DNA of 64,000 bases from CAVYXZ01 sp965223835 (GTDB lineage: Bacteria; Chloroflexota; Anaerolineae; Aggregatilineales; Phototrophicaceae), in the NCBI GenBank assembly GCA_965223835.1, contig CBDCXQ010000001.1:744001-808000 (forward strand), written 5' to 3'. Positions 18,369 to 26,129 of the stretch are shown in pieces (position 1 is the first letter of the stretch; the number at the start of each line of letters is the position of its first letter). The position numbers and the translations under genes are program-made. The notes under the pieces are model-generated. The model did not search any database. It was not told the origin of the DNA and saw nothing but the letters and a program-made list of their open reading frames with translations.

Positions 18369-19100
18369 ATGTCACTAATTACGGTTATTGGACGCGGGCA
18401 TTCGGGCACGCGGGCGATCTCGCATACGTTGTATGCCAGCGGAGTCTACATGGGCAGTATGCTCAACGCATCGGGCGATTTGTTGCCGCCGGGCGCGATG
18501 TACGATGCCTGCCGGGTCGCGGCCAGGTATATCAAGTGGCAGGGCGGCCTGAACTGGGATTTTAGCGGCCTGACTGAGACAGAGATTCCGCAGGAGTTTA
18601 ATGACCTGTTGGATACGTTTCTGCAATCGGTCTTGAACAACCGGTCTGAGCATAAAGGCTGGAAGATCCCGGAGACGACACTCGTGTATCCCTGGATTGT
18701 GCGGCGCTTTCCCGACGCCAGGTATATTTTCTGGATTCGTAATCCGCGTGATTGCATTCTGGGGCGGCATAAAACCGATGATATGCGCGATTTCGGCATT
18801 GAATATGAACCGACGGATGATGAACGCTTGCGCCGGGCGATTAGCTGGAAGTATCAGTATGATCTGGTCAAGGCCTTCCCCAAACCATCGAACTGGCTGG
18901 AAGTCCGTTTTGAGGATTTCGTACTGAAGCAAGCAGAAACGCTGGCCCGGTTGGAAGATTATCTGGAAATACCGCTGGGGCGTATCATTGTGCGGCCCGA
19001 CGCCGTTAATCGCTGGCAGCAGGATGATGGTGTGAATTATTATGACTTTTTTGAACCGGCTATGCGCGAGTATGGCTATGAAATTCCCGAAATGGAGTAA
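18369..19100 (+). CDS. sulfotransferase-like P-loop protein
   Basis: 243 aa. The N-terminus LITVIGRGHSGTRAIS fits the PAPS-binding 5'-phosphosulfate loop of sulfotransferases, and RYIFWIRNPRDCILG fits the 3'-phosphate-binding segment (strand, then R-x-P-R-D). Later come KYQYDLVKAFP and WLEVRFEDFV, also typical of the fold. No signal peptide or membrane helix. It sits 3 bp after and 7 bp before two paralogous Gfo/Idh/MocA genes, which implies one operon. It may transfer sulfate to or from a sugar (inference), which is interesting beside a sulfatase-fold gene. No PAPS-synthesis gene is in the window. Confidence 0.75.
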   Translation: MSLITVIGRGHSGTRAISHTLYASGVYMGSMLNASGDLLPPGAMYDACRVAARYIKWQGGLNWDFSGLTETEIPQEFNDLLDTFLQSVLNNRSEHKGWKIPETTLVYPWIVRRFPDARYIFWIRNPRDCILGRHKTDDMRDFGIEYEPTDDERLRRAISWKYQYDLVKAFPKPSNWLEVRFEDFVLKQAETLARLEDYLEIPLGRIIVRPDAVNRWQQDDGVNYYDFFEPAMREYGYEIPEME

Positions 19101-19107
19101 CTAAAAT

Positions 19108-20103
19108 ATGACGTTACGGGTTGGCGTGATTGGCATGGGGCCGATTGGCAATCGTCATGCCACGCTCTACGAAGCCGATGAACTGGCAGAACTGGTGGGC
19201 GTGTGTGACATCAACCGTGACCGGGCTGATGCGGCGGCTGAACGCCTCGGTGTGCCCGCGTTTTATGATGCCGAGTCCATGCTTAGTTCACTGGGGCCGG
19301 ATGTCGTCAGCGTGACCACTGGTGGGCAGGAATATGGCAGCGACCATTATGAACCAACCATGCAGGCGCTGTCGGCGGGCTGCCACGTGCTGGGCGAAAA
19401 ACCGATTTCCAATGTCGTCGAAGAAGCGGAGGAGATGGTCGCTAAGGCGCGGGCAATGGGCGTGTGTTATGGCATCAACCTGAATCATCGCTTTACTCCG
19501 GCGGCGCGGCTGGCGAAACAATGGATCGAAGAGGGGCGTATCGGCCATCAATTGTTTTGCCGCATGAGCATGTGGATTAAGAACCCGGCGGAAAGTTCAC
19601 CCTATTATCAGATCAAGGCGCTGAACCCGCATACCGTCGATGTGATGCGTTATTTCTGTGGCGACATCGAAGCGGTGCAACTGTTCGCCACCAAAGCACC
19701 GGGCCGCAACATCTGGTCCACGACGTCGTTTAATATGCGCTTTACCAGCGGCGCAATCGGCAATTTGACCGCCAGCTATGATATTGTGCGCGGGCATCCG
19801 ATGGAGCGCTGTGAAGTCGCCGGTGTCGATGGTCGCTTTGTGCTGGATGACATGTGGCATGAACTGACGCTGTACCCGGCGGGTGATCTGGTCAAGCAAG
19901 TGTATACTGACCCGGCTTTTGGCGGCTTTGGCGATTTCGTCAACACGTTTGAAGATCGCATTCACACCTTCTTGCGCCAAATTACCGAGGGCGTGAGTCC
20001 CGACGAGATCGACGGGTCGGGCGCGGAAGGTCTCGCGGCGCAAAAAGTTCTCTCTGCCGCCATCGAATCGCTCGATACAGAGAGTATTGTGTATGTCAGA
20101 TAG
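19108..20103 (+). CDS. Gfo/Idh/MocA-family oxidoreductase (copy 2)
   Basis: 331 aa, paralogue of the gene at 17355. Rossmann loop VIGMGPIGNRHATLY, signature GEKPISNVVEEAEEM, NLNHRFTPAARLAKQW and LNPHTVDVMRYFCGD. The two copies share the whole fold, including the GSGAEGL/GSGEEAL segment near the C-terminus. It is the last gene before a terminator-like hairpin. Having two paralogues with a sulfotransferase-like gene between suggests paired oxidation and reduction at one carbon, as in epimerisation via a keto intermediate, but this is inference. Confidence 0.9.
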   Translation: MTLRVGVIGMGPIGNRHATLYEADELAELVGVCDINRDRADAAAERLGVPAFYDAESMLSSLGPDVVSVTTGGQEYGSDHYEPTMQALSAGCHVLGEKPISNVVEEAEEMVAKARAMGVCYGINLNHRFTPAARLAKQWIEEGRIGHQLFCRMSMWIKNPAESSPYYQIKALNPHTVDVMRYFCGDIEAVQLFATKAPGRNIWSTTSFNMRFTSGAIGNLTASYDIVRGHPMERCEVAGVDGRFVLDDMWHELTLYPAGDLVKQVYTDPAFGGFGDFVNTFEDRIHTFLRQITEGVSPDEIDGSGAEGLAAQKVLSAAIESLDTESIVYVR

Positions 20104-20127
20104 TGCCGCTGGACATTGCAAGCATCT

Positions 20128-20186
20128 AGCCAAGGCGTTTAGTAAGCCTCATCGAATGGGGCTGATTTACTATGTTGGCTTTCTTT
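20128..20186 (+). terminator. terminator-like stem after the Gfo/Idh/MocA operon
   Basis: AGCCAA (20128-20133) pairs with TTGGCT (20175-20180), and TAGTAA (20140-20145) pairs with TTACTA (20167-20172). TTCTTT follows at once. It is a long interrupted stem, 25 nt after the stop of the 19108 gene. Confidence 0.45.
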
Positions 20187-20290
20187 AGCCCGCTTACCTG
20201 AATAAATAGCCGAGTGGCTTCCAGCGGCTGGTGTGAGACGAAATGCATTAGTGTAGACAAAGTACAGCAGTTTTTAAAGGATTCATTGAT

Positions 20291-20809
20291 ATGGATGCAT
20301 CGGGCGATAATTCGGGCTGTCTGTACCAGACATTGTTGTTTGTCTTGACCTTTTTCTTCGGGGCTGGCATGTTTGCGGGTGCACCAGTCGACGTGACCCC
20401 GCCGCCCTCGACGATTACCGTAGCCCCTTCGGATGAGGGTTTGCCTTTTGATCTGCAAAATAACTTAATGATGCTCCAACATCGGAGCACGCTGGACAGG
20501 CCCTGTGAGTACGCGCTGGAAGGCTATGTTTTTGATCTGCAAGGCGATCCGTTGGCCGGTTTTGCTGTCCATATCCAGACAACTGATGCCGTCGCAGGAG
20601 AGCCAAAACAAGCGGGAGTCTACAGCGATGGGTTCTGGAGTTATGCGGGTTTTTTGAAATGGGAAGATCCGGTCGAGGTGTGGATGACCCTGGAAGACAG
20701 CGCGGAGCGCATCTCGCCAATCGTGACGATTCCGAGCATCGGTTGTGATTATAATCTGGTCATCATCAATTTCGTGCAGGTCAGGCCCCTTTCACCGGAT
20801 AACGACTAA
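20291..20809 (+). CDS. hypothetical membrane-anchored/exported protein
   Basis: 172 aa. One hydrophobic segment at about 11-28 (YQTLLFVLTFFFGAGMFAG) acts as signal or anchor; the rest is predicted exported. A short Pro/Thr spacer follows, then a beta-rich domain with CEYALEGYVFDLQGDPLAGFAV, GVYSDGFWSY and SIGCDYNLVIINF, resembling a carboxypeptidase-regulatory-like (Ig-like) fold with two Cys that could form a disulfide. No enzyme motif. It begins a new unit after the preceding terminator and is 12 bp before the MazG-like gene. Function unknown. Confidence 0.6.
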   Translation: MDASGDNSGCLYQTLLFVLTFFFGAGMFAGAPVDVTPPPSTITVAPSDEGLPFDLQNNLMMLQHRSTLDRPCEYALEGYVFDLQGDPLAGFAVHIQTTDAVAGEPKQAGVYSDGFWSYAGFLKWEDPVEVWMTLEDSAERISPIVTIPSIGCDYNLVIINFVQVRPLSPDND

Positions 20810-20821
20810 TCAGGATGGTGT

Positions 20822-21157
20822 ATGCAAACCAAATATGGCAGCTATCAGGAACAATCACGTAAGACCTACAGCGATATCGAGGTCAACGACCCGATTGTCT
20901 ACCCCACGCTGGGATTGGTCAACGAGGCGGGGGAAGTGGCGGGCAAGATCAAGAAAATTTTCCGCGACAAAGCTGGAACCATCAGCGATGACGACCGCGA
21001 GGCACTCAAGCATGAACTGGGTGACGTATTGTGGTATCTCACGCAGATCTGCACCAATCTCGATCTGACGTTGGAAGAAGTGGCGGAAGCCAACCTGGAT
21101 AAGTTGTTCTCCCGGCTGGAACGCGGCAAGATTCGCGGTGACGGCGATCACCGGTAG
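20822..21157 (+). CDS. MazG-like nucleotide pyrophosphohydrolase
   Basis: 111 aa, the length of single-domain MazG-like (all-alpha NTP-PPase) proteins. The metal-binding pattern is complete: NEAGEVAGKIKKIFRD (ExxxxxK type) and DDREALKHELGDVLWYL (E-x-x-D), with KYGSYQEQSRKTY as the N-terminal helix. Such enzymes hydrolyse (d)NTPs, often non-canonical ones, to NMP and PPi. The next gene starts 5 bp after the stop and encodes a possible nuclease, so the pair may be functionally linked; the biological substrate is not known. Confidence 0.85.
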   Translation: MQTKYGSYQEQSRKTYSDIEVNDPIVYPTLGLVNEAGEVAGKIKKIFRDKAGTISDDDREALKHELGDVLWYLTQICTNLDLTLEEVAEANLDKLFSRLERGKIRGDGDHR

Positions 21158-21162
21158 GTGTG

Positions 21163-21843
21163 ATGATGCTCGTTGATGACTTGATGCAGCAGATTTTCGA
21201 AGGTCGAAATCATACGCTCAGCGCGTCCTGTAAGCTCTGGCTGGAGTCATCGCGGCGCTTCCGCGAGTTTGCCGAAGCCTATGCCACGAAGATCAGGAAA
21301 AAGGCGCGTATTGCTGATGAGCATGAAAAACTGCTGGACCTATGCTGTGAGTTAGAGACGGCGTATTGTTTGCTGCAGGATCGCAAATTCGAACTGGTTT
21401 ACGAAAAGAAAAGCGGCAGCCGTGCGCCGGACTTCGCCGTGATGTTTCGCACGCATACACCGTGTAACATTGAGGTCACACGCCATCGATCAGCGGACGA
21501 TACCGAGGCATCGACAGACCCAACCGCCAAGTTTATGGAAACCCTGTGCGACAAGGTAGGGCAGATGCCAACCGGTGAAGTCAATGTGCTGGTGATCTAT
21601 GCGCCGGATGCAGATCGTGATGATCTGGTAGCGGCGGCGAATAATGTGCGGCTGTTGTCAGAGCGGAAAGATGAGGATTACTTTACACGCCGGGGCTTCA
21701 AAGATGCCCGGACGTTTATTCGGCAGTTTCAGAATCTAGGTGCTGTTGTTTTGAAGACGGCGAGTGTGTTTATCTGGACGAATTCGTTGGCGAAAAAGCC
21801 GCTGCCCAACGATCTGCACAAGGCGTTGCAGCGGGTATTTTGA
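21163..21843 (+). CDS. hypothetical protein with PD-(D/E)xK-like segment
   Basis: 226 aa from the ATG at 21163; an in-frame GTG at 21160 is also possible. I do not recognise a named family. Visible: helical N-terminal ~85 residues with many charged side chains, then RAPDFAVMF and, eleven residues on, NIEVTRHRS. The D...(E-x-T) spacing and beta-strand context are like PD-(D/E)xK nucleases, with Thr where Lys is usual. C-terminal half has GEVNVLVIYAPD and NLGAVVLKTASVFIW strands. Its place right behind a MazG-like gene is notable. Nuclease activity is a hypothesis. Confidence 0.55.
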   Translation: MMLVDDLMQQIFEGRNHTLSASCKLWLESSRRFREFAEAYATKIRKKARIADEHEKLLDLCCELETAYCLLQDRKFELVYEKKSGSRAPDFAVMFRTHTPCNIEVTRHRSADDTEASTDPTAKFMETLCDKVGQMPTGEVNVLVIYAPDADRDDLVAAANNVRLLSERKDEDYFTRRGFKDARTFIRQFQNLGAVVLKTASVFIWTNSLAKKPLPNDLHKALQRVF

Positions 21844-21876
21844 ACAAAATATAGTCTTGCTTTTAGGAGATTAACG

Positions 21877-22680
21877 ATGCGATTAGGTGCAAATTCAGTC
21901 TTGTTTGGCAGTTTCGACGCAGAGACGGCTTTCAAATATACAAAGTTGGCGGGGTATGACGGTATCGAACTGTCAGCCATTCCGCCGATGGGCGCTCATC
22001 TTGTTCTGGATGACTGGCAGGCCAGTGCCGCCCAGGTCAAGCAATTGGCGCAGGACTATGAACTCGAATTACTGGCAATGGAACAACCGCGCCGGGACCC
22101 GGATGTGATGGAAAACGCGATGCAAGCGGCGGTTGCAGCCGGTATCCCAATCATCAATTGTGGGCCGGGTGGCAAGACCGTGGACCCGGATACGTTTCAG
22201 CAGACGGTTGATGAACTGGGCGTGCTGGTGACAATGGCCGAAAAGTATGGCGTGACCCTGTGTGTCAAGGCGCATGTTGGCGCGGCCATCTATAACACGC
22301 CGACGACGCTCAAAGTTATGGAAGCCATCACGTCGGATGCATTTGGCATCGACATGGACCCATCACATATCCATCGTGCTGATGAGAACCCGGTGGAAGC
22401 CATCGCTGCGGTGATCTCCCGCGTGAAGCATGTGCATATCCGTGATTGCAAGGGTCGGCAGCAGGGACCGGGCAAGCCGGAAGATCAGGCTAACGGGCGC
22501 GGTGATATTGACCTGGTTGGCTATATCCGCGTGCTCCATGAAAACGGCTACACTGGCCCGCTGAATCTTGAGGTGATTGGCACCAAAGCCGGTGATTACA
22601 GCCTGGAACAGTGCTGCATCATTGCGGCTGAATCGCGGGGACACATGCAAGCCTGTTTGCAAGCGGCGGGAGCGCGATAA
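21877..22680 (+). CDS. sugar phosphate isomerase/epimerase (xylose isomerase-like TIM barrel)
   Basis: 267 aa, typical of the AP_endonuc_2 family. TIM-barrel strands visible: LGANSVLFGSF, YDGIELSAIPP, LELLAMEQPRRDP, CVKAHVGAAIYN, FGIDMDPSHIHRADENP and VKHVHIRDCKGRQQ, with the metal-binding Glu, His and Asp positions typical of these isomerases in those strands; GPLNLEVIGTKAGD closes the barrel. TTTTAGGAGAT precedes the ATG. A GNAT gene begins at the very next base after its stop, and enolase-superfamily genes follow. It probably interconverts a ketose or aldose or an inositol intermediate. Confidence 0.85.
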   Translation: MRLGANSVLFGSFDAETAFKYTKLAGYDGIELSAIPPMGAHLVLDDWQASAAQVKQLAQDYELELLAMEQPRRDPDVMENAMQAAVAAGIPIINCGPGGKTVDPDTFQQTVDELGVLVTMAEKYGVTLCVKAHVGAAIYNTPTTLKVMEAITSDAFGIDMDPSHIHRADENPVEAIAAVISRVKHVHIRDCKGRQQGPGKPEDQANGRGDIDLVGYIRVLHENGYTGPLNLEVIGTKAGDYSLEQCCIIAAESRGHMQACLQAAGAR

Positions 22681-23175
22681 TTGGTGTTGATCCGGCAGGT
22701 CGTGCTGGCCGACTTGACAGCGTGCCATGTGGTCGAGACGACGTGCTTTCCTCCGGCTGAAGCCGCACCGCTGGCGAATATTCGCCGCCGGATTGAGTTG
22801 TTTCCCGAAGGTTTTCTGGTGGCAGAACGGGCTGGCACAGTCATCGGCATGGTCAACAGTGGCGCGACCGACGATGATGACATCAGTAGTGAAGGTTTTA
22901 AGCGACTTATCAGTCACGATTCGGCGGGAGCGAACATCGTCATTTTTTCATTGGCGGTGCTACCGGCTTATCAGGGACAGGGCATCGCAGCCCAGCTTAT
23001 GCGGGCGTTTATCGAACGGTCGCGGCAGCTTGCTAAACGGCGTATCCTGCTCATTTGTAAGCCGCCCTTGATCGCTTACTATGCGCGATTTGGTTTCAAA
23101 GATATGGGTCCGTCAAGTTCGACGCATGGAGGTTCGCGCTGGCATGAAATGGTGCTGGATTTGAGTGCTCTATGA
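22681..23175 (+). CDS. GNAT-family N-acetyltransferase
   Basis: 164 aa if the TTG at 22681 is used (GTG 22684 and TTG 22687 are near-equal choices; no ATG is suitable). Motif A, which binds acetyl-CoA, is LAVLPAYQGQGIAAQLMRAF (about 100-119), followed by ILLICKPPLIAYYARFGF in motif B. The start codon follows directly on the stop of the isomerase gene, and its own stop overlaps the enolase gene by ATGA, so it is translationally coupled on both sides. Substrate unknown; an amine or polyamine acceptor is the default. Confidence 0.8.
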   Translation: MVLIRQVVLADLTACHVVETTCFPPAEAAPLANIRRRIELFPEGFLVAERAGTVIGMVNSGATDDDDISSEGFKRLISHDSAGANIVIFSLAVLPAYQGQGIAAQLMRAFIERSRQLAKRRILLICKPPLIAYYARFGFKDMGPSSSTHGGSRWHEMVLDLSAL

Positions 23176-24338
23176 AAATTGCGAACGTAAAAACCTTTCT
23201 GGTAGAAGGCATCAAATATAATTGGACGCTGGTCAAAATCGAAACGGATGCTGGCGTTCATGGTTGGGGAGAGGCCACCAACTGGCCGGGTTCACCACTG
23301 ATTGAGGCGGCTTGCCAGCATGTGGGCCAGCGGTTGATTGGGCAGGATGCCCGCCAGATTGATTTTATCTGGACCAAGCTCTATCGCGACATGCACTGGC
23401 TGGGACAGGCGGGTCCACTGCTCTCGGCCATCAGCGCGGTCGACATTGCTTTGTGGGACATCAAAGGTAAAGTGCTGGATGCGCCTGTGTACGAATTGCT
23501 GGGCGGGGCCTATCGGGACCGCATCCAACTATATGCCAATTATTGGTTTATCGATGGCGAACACCGGGCCGAAGATTATGCCCTGCAGGCGCGTGCGGTC
23601 ATGGCGCAGGGTTTCACTGCCCTGAAGTTCGACCCCTTTGCTCACGTGAATTATCTATATGGCGAAGACCTCAGCGCTAACGGGAGTTTGACCGAGGCGG
23701 AAAAGCAACTGGCATTGGATCTGGTAGCAGCGGTGGCGGTAGCCGTCGGGCCGGAGGTGGCGATTGCCATCGAAACCCATGCCTTTTTGAATGGTCCAAC
23801 AGCAGTTGAAATGGCGCATCGGTTGGCCGCGCTGGGCTTTAACTGTATGTGGTACGAAGAACCCGCCTTACCTGAATACCCCGACGCGATTGCGGACATC
23901 CGACGGCAGATTCCGTTGCCAGTATGCGTTGGGGAGCGGCTGCATACGCGCTTTATGGCGCAACGGATTTTTATTGCGCAAGCAGCAGATTTTGTCATGC
24001 CCGACATTACGCGCTGTGGCGGTATCAGCGAAATGCGCAAGATCGCCAATCTGGCAGAAGTCTATAATGTGCCGATCGCGCCACATAATCCGAACGGTCC
24101 CATTTCGACCATCGCTTCAGCCCATACGATGGCGACCGTCCCCAACTTCTTCCGCCAGGAGTTCATGCTCAAGGATGTGCCCTGGCGTGATGCGTGCCTG
24201 TCACATCCGTTGCCGATTGAAGCGGGTTATTTCGTGCTGCCAGATCGTCCGGGACTGGGCTTTGACATTGATGAGACAGTGTTGTTACAACATCCGGGTG
24301 TGCGCGTGCCACCAACTGACCGAACATTTTATATCTAA
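23172..24338 (+). CDS. enolase-superfamily dehydratase (galactonate dehydratase-like)
   Basis: 388 aa. Mandelate racemase/muconate lactonising fold. Capping-domain start IANVKTFLVEG, barrel Lys in FTALKFDPF, acidic ligands in AIETHAFL, WYEEPALPEY and CVGERLHTRF, Asp in VMPDITRCGG, catalytic His in IAPHNPNGPIST. The PHNPNGP form is close to acid-sugar dehydratases of the D-galactonate type. These abstract a proton next to a carboxylate and eliminate water to give a 2-keto-3-deoxy acid. The start overlaps the GNAT stop by 4 nt (ATGA) and the rhamnose mutarotase gene follows in 17 bp, so an acid-sugar substrate is well supported though not its identity. Confidence 0.85.
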   Translation: MKIANVKTFLVEGIKYNWTLVKIETDAGVHGWGEATNWPGSPLIEAACQHVGQRLIGQDARQIDFIWTKLYRDMHWLGQAGPLLSAISAVDIALWDIKGKVLDAPVYELLGGAYRDRIQLYANYWFIDGEHRAEDYALQARAVMAQGFTALKFDPFAHVNYLYGEDLSANGSLTEAEKQLALDLVAAVAVAVGPEVAIAIETHAFLNGPTAVEMAHRLAALGFNCMWYEEPALPEYPDAIADIRRQIPLPVCVGERLHTRFMAQRIFIAQAADFVMPDITRCGGISEMRKIANLAEVYNVPIAPHNPNGPISTIASAHTMATVPNFFRQEFMLKDVPWRDACLSHPLPIEAGYFVLPDRPGLGFDIDETVLLQHPGVRVPPTDRTFYI

Positions 24339-24355
24339 TAAGGAGCGGAGTCATC

Positions 24356-24676
24356 ATGCAACGAGTCTGTTTTTTGCTCAAAGTGAAACAGGATAAACTG
24401 GAAGAATACAAGGCGCGGCACGAGGAAGTGTGGCCGGATATGCTGGAAGCGCTCAGCGAAACCGGCTGGCATAATTATTCGCTATTTCTACGTGATGATG
24501 GCCTGCTGGTGGGCTATGTGGAAACGCCCGATTTTGAAGCAGCCCTGGCTGGCATGGCCCGCAAAGAGGTCAATGAGCGCTGGCAAAACGATATGGCCCC
24601 ATTTTTTGAAGCGTTAGACGGTGCCCACGCCGATGAAAGTATGGTGCCGCTGGAAGAAGTCTTCCATTTAGATTAG
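24356..24676 (+). CDS. rhaM: L-rhamnose mutarotase
   Basis: 106 aa, the size of RhaM. Dimeric ferredoxin-like fold with MQRVCFLLKVKQDKLEEYK, RHEEVWPDML, the active-site segment GWHNYSLFL and the C-terminal WQNDMAPFFE. In RhaM the His of the HNYS segment and the conserved Tyr and Trp catalyse alpha/beta interconversion of L-rhamnose. AAGGAGCGG precedes the start. It lies between two enolase-superfamily dehydratase genes in one run. This is the clearest marker for L-rhamnose as a substrate of the cluster. Confidence 0.9.
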   Translation: MQRVCFLLKVKQDKLEEYKARHEEVWPDMLEALSETGWHNYSLFLRDDGLLVGYVETPDFEAALAGMARKEVNERWQNDMAPFFEALDGAHADESMVPLEEVFHLD

Positions 24677-24706
24677 ATTGAATGTCAAAAGATTGGAGAG
24701 ATTCTT

Positions 24707-25906
24707 ATGAAAATTACGCGTGTTCGAGTGAAACATTTTGGTGCGAAGTGGGATTACCACGAACCGCATAGCGAAGGCACGCTGGTGCGCCCTTCCTATA
24801 TCTACCCGGAACTGCGATCTAAAGCCCATTACGCACCGCTGGGAGAGTCGCCTGAAGGCCCACCCTATGATGTTCACATGCGCTTTCTCGAAATCGAGAC
24901 TGACGAGGGGGTTACGGGCCGGTTTGGCCCCTTGACCGCTGATGATGTTTATCATATTGACCGCGAATTTGCCCGCATCTTAATCGGTGAAAATCCGCAC
25001 GCGGTCGAACGCATCTGGGACAAAATGTATCGGGTAGCAATTCATGGCCGCAAAGGCACGGCGATGATGGCCCTGAGCAAGGTCGATCTGGCGCTGTGGG
25101 ATTTAAAGGGCAAGTTGCTGAATGCGCCGGTCTATGTTCTGCTGGGTGGTCCTTCACGTGAGAAAATCCGGGCCTATGCCTCTATGCTCGGTTACATGGT
25201 GACGCCGGAGAAGGTGGCTGAGCGCACTAAAGCGGTGGTTGGGCAGGGTTATACGGCGGTCAAGTGGTTTTTGCAATATGCGCCGGTTGATGGCGAAGCT
25301 GGCATTCGCAAAAATGTGGAGATCATCCGCGCGGCACGCGAAGCGGCTGGGCCAGATGTTGACCTGATGTTTGATGCCTGGAGCAGTTGGGACGTGCCCT
25401 ACACCTTGCGTATGATCGATTTATCAGCCGAGTACCGACCGTACTGGTTTGAAGAAGCGGTTTTGGCCGATAAGATACCGCAATATGCGGAACTGCGGCA
25501 GGCGGCGCGTGGCGTCCGAATTTCGGGTGGTGAACATGAATACACCCGTTGGGGCATTAAAGCACTGCTGGATGCGCGGGCGGTTGACATCCTGCAAGCC
25601 GATGTGACCTGGGCCGGTGGCCTTACCGAGATGGGCAAAATCTGTGCGCTGGCGTCGGCCAACGATATACCCGTGATTCCCCATCATGGGCATTGGCCTT
25701 CGACTCATTTGATCGGATCGCAAGCGCTGATGACCTGCCCAATGCAGGAATGGCTCATACTGCATGGCACGCTCTCCAACGTGTTTCTGAAGCATAAACT
25801 TCAACCGGTTGACGGCTACATCACCTTGCCGACGACGCCCGGTCTCAACATGGAGCTGGCTGAAACTGGCCTGGAACCGCTTGAGGATTTGACGCTGGCG
25901 GAATAA
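24707..25906 (+). CDS. rhmD: L-rhamnonate dehydratase
   Basis: 399 aa, enolase superfamily. N-terminal KHFGAKWDYHEPHSEG and YPELRSKAHYAPLG are characteristic of L-rhamnonate dehydratases. Barrel residues: Lys in TAVKWFLQY, ligands in LMFDAWSSWD, WFEEAVL and GGEHEYTRWG, Asp in ILQADVTWAGG, catalytic His in VIPHHGHW. It dehydrates L-rhamnonate to 2-keto-3-deoxy-L-rhamnonate. It ends the run started upstream; a REP-like hairpin follows before the convergent PAP2 gene. The SDRs, RhaM and an Eda-type aldolase at 35.6 kb could complete the route; specificity is inferred by similarity. Confidence 0.88.
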   Translation: MKITRVRVKHFGAKWDYHEPHSEGTLVRPSYIYPELRSKAHYAPLGESPEGPPYDVHMRFLEIETDEGVTGRFGPLTADDVYHIDREFARILIGENPHAVERIWDKMYRVAIHGRKGTAMMALSKVDLALWDLKGKLLNAPVYVLLGGPSREKIRAYASMLGYMVTPEKVAERTKAVVGQGYTAVKWFLQYAPVDGEAGIRKNVEIIRAAREAAGPDVDLMFDAWSSWDVPYTLRMIDLSAEYRPYWFEEAVLADKIPQYAELRQAARGVRISGGEHEYTRWGIKALLDARAVDILQADVTWAGGLTEMGKICALASANDIPVIPHHGHWPSTHLIGSQALMTCPMQEWLILHGTLSNVFLKHKLQPVDGYITLPTTPGLNMELAETGLEPLEDLTLAE

Positions 25907-26000
25907 ATCTGGTTCCAGATGCGGGTATCATACACGGTTCTATAGTCATCGGGGTGACTCGCGGCTGTTGGTCAACTCATTTTTAGTGCGCCATTTCTGT

Positions 26001-26068
26001 CAGCCACCCCCTCCCGGCCTCCCCCAATGCGTTGGGGGAGGTGGCTGCCGCAGGCAGACGGAGGGGGT
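26001..26068. repeat. REP-like multi-hairpin element
   Basis: A nested palindrome between convergent genes. Central stem CCTCCCCCAA (26018-26027) / TTGGGGGAGG (26032-26041) with a 4-nt loop; outer arms ACCCCCTCC (26006-26014) / GGAGGGGGT (26060-26068); CAGCCA (26001) / TGGCTG (26042); and a small CTGCC-GCA-GGCAG hairpin. Such compact palindromic units are dispersed in many genomes; here only one copy is present. It may also end both transcripts. Confidence 0.6.
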
Positions 26069-26129
26069 TAATGGGTACAAATGATGCCTCAGATGAGTTC
26101 GCCAACAACATTACTCGCTGAGTTGCCCT

